Source: Clostridia bacterium (lineage in GTDB: Bacteria > Bacillota > Clostridia > Christensenellales > DTU072). Taken from it: a stretch of 36,161 nt of DNA. A program made the translations under genes and the position numbers. This document shows, piece after piece, positions 28,326 to 36,161 of this stretch (its first letter is position 1; the number at the start of each line of letters is the position of its first letter). The DNA lies in the NCBI GenBank assembly GCA_017533005.1, contig JAFXIQ010000057.1:1-36161 (forward strand). The letters are read 5' to 3'. The notes below the pieces were generated by a model, which searched no databases, was not told the DNA's origin, and saw only the letters and a program-made list of their open reading frames with translations.

Positions 28326-31300
28326 TTAACGACCTACTATGGTGTTTTCGTTTACGTTATCAGAGTACGTAAAGTAACCACTTACGTTAGCATCGTCTGC
28401 ATAATCCGCAACTAATTGCGTGGGAACGTAGAGAACTGCATCAACGGAAATGCCACGGAAAGTATTAGCTTCTATTTCTACCTTGCTATTTGCCATAATA
28501 GTAATTGAAGCTAGGCTCGGGCAACCGATAAACGCATTGTCACCTATTCTTTCTAGATTGGAATTGGTATCAAAGATTATAGATTTAATTTGTAGTGCGG
28601 GTGCGCCTTGTTCACTGTCGACTGCAAAAGCATAGTCAGCAACTGCTACGTAACGACTATCTACAATAACTTCTTCTGCAGTGCCATTGTACTTAATAAG
28701 TGCTCTTCCTAGAGAAATAAATTCTTCCGTAGCAAGCTTATTATTAAACCAAGCCGTATCGTCTAACGCTCCACTTCCAACGTCTTGAAGTTCACTCAAC
28801 GTTTCACTAGCAGTTATTGTTTGTAATGCATAGCAAGCTCTGAACGCATCGTTGCCGATAACTTCTAGACTGTCGGGGAGTGCTATCGATTTTAGAGCAG
28901 TACAACCATCGAAAGCATTGTCGCCTATTTCCGTTAAAACTGAACCATTAGCAAAGGTTATAGTTTCTATGTCTTTGTTAGATGCAAACGCACCACCTGC
29001 TATCTTTTTAACGCTAGCGGGAACTTCGTATGAAGTAACTTTTTGACCACCTACAGTGCGCATAGCGGGATATAGGTACAATTCACTACCATCAGCCGAG
29101 AAAAGTATGCCGTCTTCTACTTTGAATAGCTCGCCTCCTGCGCTAGGAATGGTTATAGTATCAATAACAGAGCAAGCTATAAATGCGTTATCGCCGATAT
29201 TAATTATCGTTGACGGTAAGGCAACACTCTTGATATAAACAAGTTTAGAAGTATCTGAGAACGCGTGGTCCGCGATAGAAACAACGGGTTTTTCTTCATA
29301 ATACGCAGGAATATTCATATAAACGTAAGAATAATCAGCGAGTGTGCATTCAAAGCCAACTACTTCATAATTTTTCGGTGTTACACCATCATCTTCATAT
29401 TCGTAAACTTCATAAACAAGTCCGTCGGTACCAACAAGTCCGTCTATCCAACGTGCATAGAATATTACGTCGCTGTCGAGTTTATAAGTTGAGAAGTCAA
29501 CCATTGCCGTAGTAAATTCGTTCTCAAGATACCAACCTGCGAATTCAAATTCACTATCTATATCGCTGTAACTAGGAACCGATGCAGCTATTTCGGCTTC
29601 GTCGCCAATACCATCGAGATTTTCTCCGTATGCAACGTCGCTCATACTATAGCACGTAACGTAGTCACGTACGTAACTTCCGCTAGCTCCAGTAATAACT
29701 AAATTACGGAATTCGATGTTGAAAGTCTTGATTTCAACTTCGGGCTTGAACGCAAAATTCTTACTGGGGTCTTCGTTATATTCACGGAAATCATATATAT
29801 TCATTTTTCCATCTAGTGCTGTTTCATATTCGAATATATCATATTGACCACCGCCTAATTCTGCAATCCAACCTGTAACGTTGTATTTTTCTAGTATAAC
29901 TTCGGGTGGCGTCAATTTTCTTTCGTATGCAGGAAGCGTCGCATCTACGTAGTAGCTTACTATCTCGTATACAAACGAGCCTTGCTCTCCACCAACAGGT
30001 ATCATGAAGTCAATCTTGTAAGGATTTACAATTATTTTTGCATAGAAATTAGTATCCGATGCGGGAATTACGTATGGCGTAGTGGCTGAAATCGAAACAC
30101 GCGCATTTTTATCCATACTTGGATTGGTATACCATTCTACCGTATAGTATTTAGCATCGTAGCCCACGCACTCGACACCATCTACTGTCAGTCTATCCGT
30201 AGTTAAATCTTCGGGTGTTTCTAGTTTTGTGTTATATACGTGAACGTATTCTGTCACGATATTTTGGGTTATATTGCTATCAGCCTTTTCTCTCAAGCTA
30301 AAGTTAAACCTAACTTTATAAGAATTTATAGAATAATCGGCGTAAACGTCCATATCGCTCATAATTGGGTCCGTTAAAGTTACGTCAACTAAATTCTTTT
30401 CTTCGTCATAAATCTTCCAAGTACCCGTATAACCTGTTTTTACAGGAGTCGAAGGAACGTTCAAAATTCTCGTGTTATACAATGCTTCACGAGTTTGATC
30501 AAGCGTATACTCCGTATCTGTCAAGTTAGCTTTGTAGAAGAATTTAACTACGTAAGTAATCGCGCTATATTCAGCAACGATAGTCATATCTTCCGTTATG
30601 TAATTATATTGAGGAGCTTTACTTGTCTTGAAATCACGCCAAACGCCCGTATGTCCGGGTTTTTCCGGCAATACGAAAGCATCTGTTTCTAACGAATTAC
30701 CATAGTTGATTTGATAAGTTCTATCAATATCCCATACTTCAGACTTGTAGGTAAGCGTTAGCACCTTTGTGCTATAGTTAATTCTAACCATCTTGTTGTT
30801 GTCAACGGTTATTTTGAAATTCTCTGAATTAGCGGGGATTTTTAATGAAATAGCTTCGCTATAGCTCTCGTCTGCATTCCAAATTTCATATCCAGCGAAA
30901 TTAGCACTATCGAAGCTCTCGGGTGCGAGCAAATCTATAGTCGTTCCATGTTCAATATTTTGAGTGCTTGCAATATTACCTTCGTTCTTTCCGTCAAGAT
31001 AACGAACGTATTGAACCGTATAGCGTCTTGCATCGGACCATTTAGCATAAACGGTCATATTTCTAACAAGTTTATATGGAGCAATGATTTTTTGACCGGT
31101 GTAAGTTCTGCTCTCGTACCAACCTTCAAAAACGTAACCGTCTTTAACGGGAACGGGGATTTCACGAATTTCAGTCAAATTACCATAGGTGTAAATTTCG
31201 GGGTTACCTTCTTCAGCTTCCAATACACCGCCTTGTGCATCAAAAGTTACGTGGTAGGTGGGGATTTCTTCAACGGCGTTGATTGTAACGGTTATGTGAA

Positions 31301-31595
31301 TTTTTGTGTTGTTGTAGTAAACGGCTATAGTCTTGGTTCCGGGTGTTTCTAGTTTTGCCCTATCGCCTTCCGTAATCATATCAAGTGTAACGGAAACGGT
31401 TTCCGTCAAATTACCATCACGGTCGTAAACGTTAAGTTGAATATTTGATAAATCAACTTCTCCGTAATCGTAAACAAACTCTTGATTTTCATCAACAAGC
31501 TCTAGCTTAAAGTCAGACTTACCTGCACTACAAGCTACTAACGTTACTACTGAAACTAATATAAATAATAAAATTAAAAATCTTTTCGCGCGCAT
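28326..31595 (-). CDS. Large repeat lipoprotein (InlB B-type repeats and leucine-rich repeats)
   Basis: A 1089-residue surface protein. The signal ends in the lipobox TLVAC. Listeria-Bacteroides (InlB B) repeats start near residue 140 with YHVTFDAQGGVLEAEEGN, GYVFEGWYESRTYTGQKI and MTVYAKW, and recur in degenerate form to about residue 740. The last 350 residues are LRR_5 repeats of the BspA type, such as LTEIGDNAFDGCTALKSIAL. Such proteins display repeats for adhesion or ligand binding; the partner is unknown. ATG 31595 is used because the in-frame GTG at 31625 lies within the promoter -10. AGGTG is seven bases upstream. It is co-transcribed with the PurL-like gene. Confidence 0.88.
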   Translation of the reverse strand: MRAKRFLILLFILVSVVTLVACSAGKSDFKLELVDENQEFVYDYGEVDLSNIQLNVYDRDGNLTETVSVTLDMITEGDRAKLETPGTKTIAVYYNNTKIHITVTINAVEEIPTYHVTFDAQGGVLEAEEGNPEIYTYGNLTEIREIPVPVKDGYVFEGWYESRTYTGQKIIAPYKLVRNMTVYAKWSDARRYTVQYVRYLDGKNEGNIASTQNIEHGTTIDLLAPESFDSANFAGYEIWNADESYSEAISLKIPANSENFKITVDNNKMVRINYSTKVLTLTYKSEVWDIDRTYQINYGNSLETDAFVLPEKPGHTGVWRDFKTSKAPQYNYITEDMTIVAEYSAITYVVKFFYKANLTDTEYTLDQTREALYNTRILNVPSTPVKTGYTGTWKIYDEEKNLVDVTLTDPIMSDMDVYADYSINSYKVRFNFSLREKADSNITQNIVTEYVHVYNTKLETPEDLTTDRLTVDGVECVGYDAKYYTVEWYTNPSMDKNARVSISATTPYVIPASDTNFYAKIIVNPYKIDFMIPVGGEQGSFVYEIVSYYVDATLPAYERKLTPPEVILEKYNVTGWIAELGGGQYDIFEYETALDGKMNIYDFREYNEDPSKNFAFKPEVEIKTFNIEFRNLVITGASGSYVRDYVTCYSMSDVAYGENLDGIGDEAEIAASVPSYSDIDSEFEFAGWYLENEFTTAMVDFSTYKLDSDVIFYARWIDGLVGTDGLVYEVYEYEDDGVTPKNYEVVGFECTLADYSYVYMNIPAYYEEKPVVSIADHAFSDTSKLVYIKSVALPSTIINIGDNAFIACSVIDTITIPSAGGELFKVEDGILFSADGSELYLYPAMRTVGGQKVTSYEVPASVKKIAGGAFASNKDIETITFANGSVLTEIGDNAFDGCTALKSIALPDSLEVIGNDAFRACYALQTITASETLSELQDVGSGALDDTAWFNNKLATEEFISLGRALIKYNGTAEEVIVDSRYVAVADYAFAVDSEQGAPALQIKSIIFDTNSNLERIGDNAFIGCPSLASITIMANSKVEIEANTFRGISVDAVLYVPTQLVADYADDANVSGYFTYSDNVNENTIVGR

Positions 31596-31623
31596 ACGCC
31601 CACACCTGTATATAATTACATAC

Positions 31624-31652
31624 ACTATAACATTAAAATAACTTTATGTCAA
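31624..31652 (-). promoter_or_regulatory. Promoter of the lipoprotein/PurL-like operon
   Basis: Perfect TTGACA (31647-31652), a 17-bp spacer and TATAGT (31624-31629) on the minus strand. The start of transcription should be near 31617, about 22 bases before the ATG. Two CG-alternating tracts (31656-31662 and 31683-31690) lie just upstream of the -35. Confidence 0.9.
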
Positions 31653-31710
31653 TAACGCGCGCATTATTTACTTTAAAATTATCGCGCGCGAAAGCAACCC
31701 GCATTTTACT

Positions 31711-31739
31711 AATAAAAAAAGCGTTCTTCAGAACGCTTT
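31711..31739 (-). terminator. Terminator after the MBG-type surface protein gene
   Basis: AAAGCGTTC (31718-31726), loop TTCA and GAACGCTTT (31731-31739), with T7 on the minus strand. It begins seven bases after the stop codon. Confidence 0.9.
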
Positions 31740-31746
31740 AATTTTT

Positions 31747-33210
31747 TTATCTAACGCGTAAAGTTTCCTTTTTATTGCGTTTCTTTTGTTTATTTTGTGC
31801 ATCAATTTGGCGTTTTTCAGAAACGTATTTAATCCGCGTGAATATAACGAATAGTATGATAACAACGATACCTACGCAACCACCAACTACCCAAACGATA
31901 AACTCAAACTTTTCGCAAACAACGTAAATCGTACCTACGTCATAGCTGTTGAAAGTTAGTATGCCGTCCTTGTAATTGTATTTAGTGATTTCTGTAGCAA
32001 TACCCGCTTCGTTTACAACGATTATGCTGTAATTGTAGTATCTATCGAGCGTAACGTTGTCGATTTTGATTTCTACCAAATCTGAAACAGCATCGCCGGC
32101 TTTTATGTTCATATCGTAAATGTACTCAATATCGTCAATGATAATAAGCATACCGCGTTCTTCAACGCTTTCTATCATTTTTTTGCCTTCATCGCTCTTA
32201 ATTTCTACAAATCTGGCATCAAATTCAAAGTTATGATTAAAGACACCCTTAACCGATAGGTTAGAAGACGTACCCTGTACGGCGCTTTGTGCTTCCAGCT
32301 TATTTACCGTTAACGTGCTTTCTTGATAAACGAAATTATAGTTATCAGTAGACCCACCGGACGGCTTTACGTGTGAAAATTTACCAACGGTGTCGTAGCC
32401 ACCGAAGTTAACCGTAGGCATCGACTTAATGCAAGTGTTGTCGTCCCCTTCTGCAAAGCCTACAACTTCAACTTCAAACGTGGGCGTTTCTCCTAGCTTA
32501 ATCGTGACGTCTTTTGCTTTTGCCGTAAGAGTACCTTTGGTAATTTCCAACTCATTAACCGTGCTACCCGTAAAACCACCAAACTTATAGTTCGGATTCG
32601 TGCAAACGGCTTGCAATGTATACGTATCTGCATCAACCGGAAGCGCGCCTACTTCTAACGCATGCTTATTGCCTACGTACGTTAGCTCTAGACCTATATC
32701 GTCCATTCCAACGGCACCCAGTGCAGAAACGTTCAAAGAATACTCTCTGTTCTCATAAACGAACTCGTTTGCCCCCGACAAACGTAATTCAATAGGCTTA
32801 GGTAGAATTTCCATTCTAGATTCTTTATAAATAGCCGTATCTTCGTTTATGGTAATTTTAACGTCATAAGTGCCAGCATTTATAGGCGCCGTTTCGGTAG
32901 GTTCTTCACTGCTACCTACCAATTTGTAGGTAATAGTATAGTCGATGTATTCCGACCCAAACGCTGTAACTTTAACGGAGAAATATTGTTGCTTACCATT
33001 ATAAGTAAGCGCATTATTTCCAGTCAAAGCAACGTATTCAAACACGAAATCATTGGGGTTTAGTACACCAACATCTAGAGGTTGGGGTTCCGAACTGGCT
33101 TCTGCCGTGATTTGTGACGCACTAGGAATAGTAGCAACGAGCGCCAATGCTAATACTAGCACAGTAACAAATGCTAAACATATTCCTAATAAGGATTTTG
33201 TCTTATACAT
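31747..33210 (-). CDS. Membrane-anchored surface protein with MBG-like domains
   Basis: A 487-residue protein with a signal peptide (about 1-38) and an extracellular part. The latter has three MBG-like beta units: one around YNGKQQYFSVKVTAFG (about 68-137), one around 145-226, and one around GTLTAKAKDVTIKLGETPTF (about 228-305). A unique domain of about 130 residues follows. One C-terminal helix (about 446-470) and a very basic tail (KQKKRNKKETLRVR) fix it in the membrane, with the C-terminus inside. No sortase motif is present. The function is unknown. ATG 33210 has AAGGA seven bases upstream. It follows DUF1292 by 38 bases with no promoter visible, so it may belong to that operon. Confidence 0.8.
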   Translation of the reverse strand: MYKTKSLLGICLAFVTVLVLALALVATIPSASQITAEASSEPQPLDVGVLNPNDFVFEYVALTGNNALTYNGKQQYFSVKVTAFGSEYIDYTITYKLVGSSEEPTETAPINAGTYDVKITINEDTAIYKESRMEILPKPIELRLSGANEFVYENREYSLNVSALGAVGMDDIGLELTYVGNKHALEVGALPVDADTYTLQAVCTNPNYKFGGFTGSTVNELEITKGTLTAKAKDVTIKLGETPTFEVEVVGFAEGDDNTCIKSMPTVNFGGYDTVGKFSHVKPSGGSTDNYNFVYQESTLTVNKLEAQSAVQGTSSNLSVKGVFNHNFEFDARFVEIKSDEGKKMIESVEERGMLIIIDDIEYIYDMNIKAGDAVSDLVEIKIDNVTLDRYYNYSIIVVNEAGIATEITKYNYKDGILTFNSYDVGTIYVVCEKFEFIVWVVGGCVGIVVIILFVIFTRIKYVSEKRQIDAQNKQKKRNKKETLRVR

Positions 33211-33248
33211 ACTCTGTCCTTCTTTCCCTTGCGGGCAAATTTTGTATT

Positions 33249-33554
33249 TTAGTCGTTCTCTATTTCTTCTTGTAGTTTCAAAAATTCTTGGAATACGCTC
33301 TCGATAACTTCTTCGTCCTCGATTGTCTTGAAGCCTTCATCACCATTTTCATTTGTGATAATTTCATAAATTAAAAGGTCGCCTTCTTCAAAGCCTTCGA
33401 TTTCGTTAACGGGTTCTAGACAAATATAGTCTTTACCTTCGTAAGTTACGCGTGCGATTTCGTAGAATTCTTCTTCATTTCCTTCTTCGTCTTCTAGAAC
33501 AATAACTTCGTATTCTTTCATAAGTTCGTAGATATTTTTCATATCGTCTGACAT
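33249..33554 (-). CDS. DUF1292 family protein (YrzB-like)
   Basis: A 101-residue, very acidic small protein with VIVLEDEEGNEEEFYEIA at the start and GKDYICLEPVNE in the middle, the pattern of DUF1292. The function is unknown. In Firmicutes it is commonly next to ruvX, as here, 16 bases downstream. ATG 33554 has AAGGAG eight bases upstream. Confidence 0.88.
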   Translation of the reverse strand: MSDDMKNIYELMKEYEVIVLEDEEGNEEEFYEIARVTYEGKDYICLEPVNEIEGFEEGDLLIYEIITNENGDEGFKTIEDEEVIESVFQEFLKLQEEIEND

Positions 33555-33570
33555 TGTTTTTGCTCCTTAA

Positions 33571-33984
33571 TTAATAGTTTTTCTTGTCTAAATATGCTTG
33601 TAAGATTAGCGTTGCCGCTACCTTATCAATGACTTTTTTACGTTTATCTCTGCGAACGCCACCACTAATTAGCATTCTTTCAGCTTGTACGGTAGTTAGC
33701 CTTTCATCTTGAAATTCGATTTTTATATCCGTGAATTCAGCAAGCTTTTCAGCAAATTCACGCGTTACGATAACACGATCGCCCTCCGTGCCGTCCATGT
33801 TGTAAGGAAGCCCTATGACTATCGCATCTGCGCATTTTTCCTTTGCGAAATCAGCAAGATACTTGTAATCGACGTCACCGCCCTTTCTCGTATAGGTTTC
33901 GTATCCAGATGCTATTATACCCATAATATCGCTCGTTGCGATTCCTATTCTAACGTCCCCTACGTCTAGTGCAATCTTTCTCAT
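33571..33984 (-). CDS. ruvX: Putative pre-16S rRNA nuclease / Holliday junction resolvase-like RuvX (YqgF)
   Basis: A 137-residue RNase H-fold protein. The first catalytic Asp is in ALDVGDVRIGIA (residue 7), the second acidic site is in FQDERLTT, and the last Asp is in KVIDKVAATLILQ. E. coli YqgF is needed for 16S rRNA 5' maturation; the family was also proposed as an alternative resolvase. The ATG directly follows the exporter permease stop (TAAATG), with AGGTGG inside the last permease codons. The DUF965/ireB gene usually before ruvX in Firmicutes is not here; an ABC exporter takes that place. Confidence 0.94.
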   Translation of the reverse strand: MRKIALDVGDVRIGIATSDIMGIIASGYETYTRKGGDVDYKYLADFAKEKCADAIVIGLPYNMDGTEGDRVIVTREFAEKLAEFTDIKIEFQDERLTTVQAERMLISGGVRRDKRKKVIDKVAATLILQAYLDKKNY

Positions 33985-35691
33985 TTAACCACCTATTTTT
34001 CTGAAGTAATCTTCGGGTTTCTTGACTAATTTAATATGTCCTATTACGCAAATAACGCTCGCTGGGACCAAGCATACGCCGTAGAACAACGCGCAAACTG
34101 CCGTTAGTGACCATTCCGTGAGTAATAAACCTAGCACAACGCCAATTACTGCGAACAATATTCCCAAGCAAACTGCTAATAATGCAGGCTTAGCTACGCG
34201 CTTATTGTTCTTTGTTATTTCGGTTATATTCGACCAACCTGTGTTGGGCTTAATAAGGTCGTAACGCAACATTACGGCGTTAAATCCAGTGCCCCCTATA
34301 AATGTGAGCAACGTCAACCCAATTATCACCGATACATCCATACATTTAGCAACCAACGGGAATAATATTCCCATTGAAACTGCCGTTATTGCAGTAAAAA
34401 TATCTGCAACTAATAATTTAGCTTTAATCAAGTCCATTGCAGAAATCGGAAGCGACTTCAGAACGGACAAGTTTTTGCCTTCTAATGAGAATGCTATAGG
34501 AGCTATAGGATTAGAAACGCTTACGACTATATAAAAAGCGTAAGTCGCCACTGCTATCATAAACGTAGGTGGTACGCCTTCTTCGCCTTCTATCGGAGCT
34601 CCCGTCATTCCCGTTAGCGAGAATATAACGCCCAAAATAACCGGCAAAACTACTCCCATAATCGCATTAATTAGTAACGTCGGGTTATGTAACACTACAC
34701 GAAATTCCTTAATCATAAGGCTTTTTATAAGTGTGTTTTTGACGTTCTCTTTTTTAGCGCCTTTGGTCTTTTTATTATCCGTAGTCGCGCCACCTTCCGA
34801 TTGTAGAGCAAGCGCTCTCTTGTAGAACAGTGCGGACACCCCTATTGCTATTCCCATTATGGCAATTATACCTAACGCGTAATACAACAGGTTTAATCCC
34901 GCGTTATTACCGAGCAATGCGTTAACAATCGGGTAATTGAATATTGTGGCTTTTTTAACACCAACGAATATTGATATCGCCCCTGTCGTCATCATACCGG
35001 TTTCTTCGTCAACAGCATTTTCTACAAACATCATTATGAGCAAGTAAACAGCTATTGAAGCTCCATAAACGACAAAGTTAACTATCGTTCTTAACGTGTT
35101 CTTATTTTTCATATAAGAAACCACGTACATTAACGGTAGCGATATTATCGAAACTACGACTAAAGGTATAACCGGAACAGTTATAACTGCGAAGATTTCT
35201 AACAAGTACCAATACCAAGGCACGGCGTGGCCGATTAAAGATAGCGTTACCCCGGCCGTAGTCATTGTAGGTACTAAAATTATCGCCGAAAACAATAATT
35301 CACTTACGTAAGTTATCGTGAACTTCGCCGAGAAAACAACGCCTGCCTCTATCGGTAATGAAGAAAGCAAGGGATTGTCTTTATTGAAATACAGCGTGTT
35401 CAAAGCAAGGATGCTACCGAAAAACAATACGACAAGCTGTCCTAGTCCTACTAGTGCATACACCATTTCTTCGATGATGCCGGAGTGGCTAGCTGTCATA
35501 GTCATACTTATAGTAGAAACAACCATTACTGCAAGTACGATAATTACAGCGAATGCTAGACCGACTTTAACGAAAAACTTTTTGGTTTTCGATTCGCCTA
35601 CTTCGTTTTGTTGTTTAGTATGTTTACTTATCCCGAAACTATCTTTGAAAAGAATTTTCGTGAGCGTAACATACCTATTGAATGGTGCCAT
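33985..35691 (-). CDS. ABC exporter membrane subunit
   Basis: A 568-residue protein with about 12 or more predicted helices in two halves, separated by a hydrophilic basic segment near 305-325 (DNKKTKGAKKENVK). The second half opens with IKEFRVVLHNPTLLINAI, as in putative ABC exporter permeases of Firmicutes (ABC-2 superfamily). Its substrate is unknown. It overlaps the ATPase gene upstream by one base (TAATG) and provides the ribosome site for ruvX. Confidence 0.85.
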   Translation of the reverse strand: MAPFNRYVTLTKILFKDSFGISKHTKQQNEVGESKTKKFFVKVGLAFAVIIVLAVMVVSTISMTMTASHSGIIEEMVYALVGLGQLVVLFFGSILALNTLYFNKDNPLLSSLPIEAGVVFSAKFTITYVSELLFSAIILVPTMTTAGVTLSLIGHAVPWYWYLLEIFAVITVPVIPLVVVSIISLPLMYVVSYMKNKNTLRTIVNFVVYGASIAVYLLIMMFVENAVDEETGMMTTGAISIFVGVKKATIFNYPIVNALLGNNAGLNLLYYALGIIAIMGIAIGVSALFYKRALALQSEGGATTDNKKTKGAKKENVKNTLIKSLMIKEFRVVLHNPTLLINAIMGVVLPVILGVIFSLTGMTGAPIEGEEGVPPTFMIAVATYAFYIVVSVSNPIAPIAFSLEGKNLSVLKSLPISAMDLIKAKLLVADIFTAITAVSMGILFPLVAKCMDVSVIIGLTLLTFIGGTGFNAVMLRYDLIKPNTGWSNITEITKNNKRVAKPALLAVCLGILFAVIGVVLGLLLTEWSLTAVCALFYGVCLVPASVICVIGHIKLVKKPEDYFRKIGG

Positions 35692-36161
35692 TACTCGTTA
35701 TCTTCCCTTTTCGTTAAATTCAAGAATAGATTTTCTAGCGACATATCGCTACGTTTCTCTTTAAGCTCTTGCATATCACATACTGCGACTAGCTTACCGC
35801 CATCGATTATGCCTATGCGCGTGCAAAGCTTTTCAACGACGTCAAGAATATGCGAAGAGAAGAAAACCACTTTGCCTTGACTAGCGTATTCGAGCATGAT
35901 TTTCTTAAGCTCAAAAGTAGCCGCGGGGTCTAGACCTAGCATCGGTTCATCAAGAATAAATACGTCGGGCTCGTGAACAAGGGCAGAAATAACGCTGACT
36001 TTTTGTTTCATACCGTGTGAAAAAGTAGATATTCTATCATCTAGTTTATCAGTAAGGTTAAAAACTTCTGCATATTTAGCTATGCGCGCCTTTCTATCTT
36101 CTATCGAAACTTCAAATACGTCTGCGATAAAATCAATGTACTGTCTTGCAGTAAGCCCTTC
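35691..36161 (-). CDS. ABC exporter ATPase, N-terminal part missing at the window edge
   Basis: The frame stays open from the stop at 35691 to the window end, so the gene continues beyond it; 156 codons are visible. The signature is STFSHGMKQKVSVISAL, Walker B is VFILDEPMLGLDP, and the H-loop is FFSSHILD. Walker A is off the window. A start at ATG 36011 would cut the ABC signature in half and is not real. It pairs with the permease downstream by a one-base overlap. Confidence 0.93.
   Translation of the reverse strand, partial: EGLTARQYIDFIADVFEVSIEDRKARIAKYAEVFNLTDKLDDRISTFSHGMKQKVSVISALVHEPDVFILDEPMLGLDPAATFELKKIMLEYASQGKVVFFSSHILDVVEKLCTRIGIIDGGKLVAVCDMQELKEKRSDMSLENLFLNLTKREDNE

Noticed and set aside
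31596..31625. Longer lipoprotein from GTG 31625
   Set aside because: The GTG lies within the promoter -10, upstream of the expected transcription start.
35318..35764. Open frame of 148 codons on the plus strand at the exporter genes
   Set aside because: It is antisense to two clear ABC genes and has no family features.

Overview
The window is part of a low-GC Gram-positive chromosome, most likely from an uncultured, strictly anaerobic member of the Clostridia. This rests on the SCIFF peptide and its radical SAM maturase, the Firmicutes-type order of the ruv-queA-tgt-yajC and secDF-recJ-rel genes, a TM1266-type [FeFe]-hydrogenase regulator, a fused bifunctional Rel, separate SecD and SecF, and lipoproteins with leucine-rich and InlB-type repeats. 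Family or genus cannot be fixed from the sequence. Almost all genes lie on the minus strand; only the UMF1 transporter and a small membrane protein are on the plus strand.

Layout. 1-300: a minus-strand tRNA array (partial tRNA, Asp, CAU tRNA that is probably Ile2, Pro) with its own promoter, divergent from a UMF1-type MFS transporter (541-2043). 2097-9026: rel, recJ, secF and secD. The recJ-apt-rel order usual in Firmicutes lacks apt. 9091-10636: scfB and the 56-residue SCIFF precursor scfA, which is a small gene easily missed. 10780-15961: a TIGR04086 membrane protein, then yajC, tgt, queA, ruvB, ruvA and ruvC. 16019-18758: an SsuABC/TauABC-like importer led by a TM1266-like ACT protein, preceded by a 130-nt leader with promoter and intrinsic terminator. 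18971-24700: a carbohydrate locus (GH38 alpha-mannosidase, GPH symporter, leucine-rich-repeat lipoprotein). 24761-31595: a small membrane protein, a PurL-like pseudoenzyme, and a large repeat lipoprotein one base upstream of it. 31747-36161: an MBG-type surface protein, DUF1292, RuvX, and an ABC exporter pair whose ATPase runs off the window.

How the genes fit together. The housekeeping half covers Holliday-junction processing (RuvABC, RuvX), queuosine tRNA modification (Tgt, QueA), the Sec accessory complex (YajC, SecD, SecF), DNA repair (RecJ) and the stringent response (Rel). The accessory half is about the cell surface: sugar uptake and trimming, large lipoproteins and an ABC exporter.

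The strongest candidate for something undescribed is the 1004-residue protein at 25310-28324. It has the overall layout of single-chain FGAM synthase (PurL) but has lost the synthetase signatures and the glutaminase Cys and His, while keeping an intact frame and co-transcription with a surface lipoprotein. Secondary candidates are the unclassified leader before the TM1266-like gene, the C-terminally extended SCIFF peptide, and two genes (ruvC and 24761-25273) whose promoters sit so close to the ATG that their mRNAs should be leaderless.
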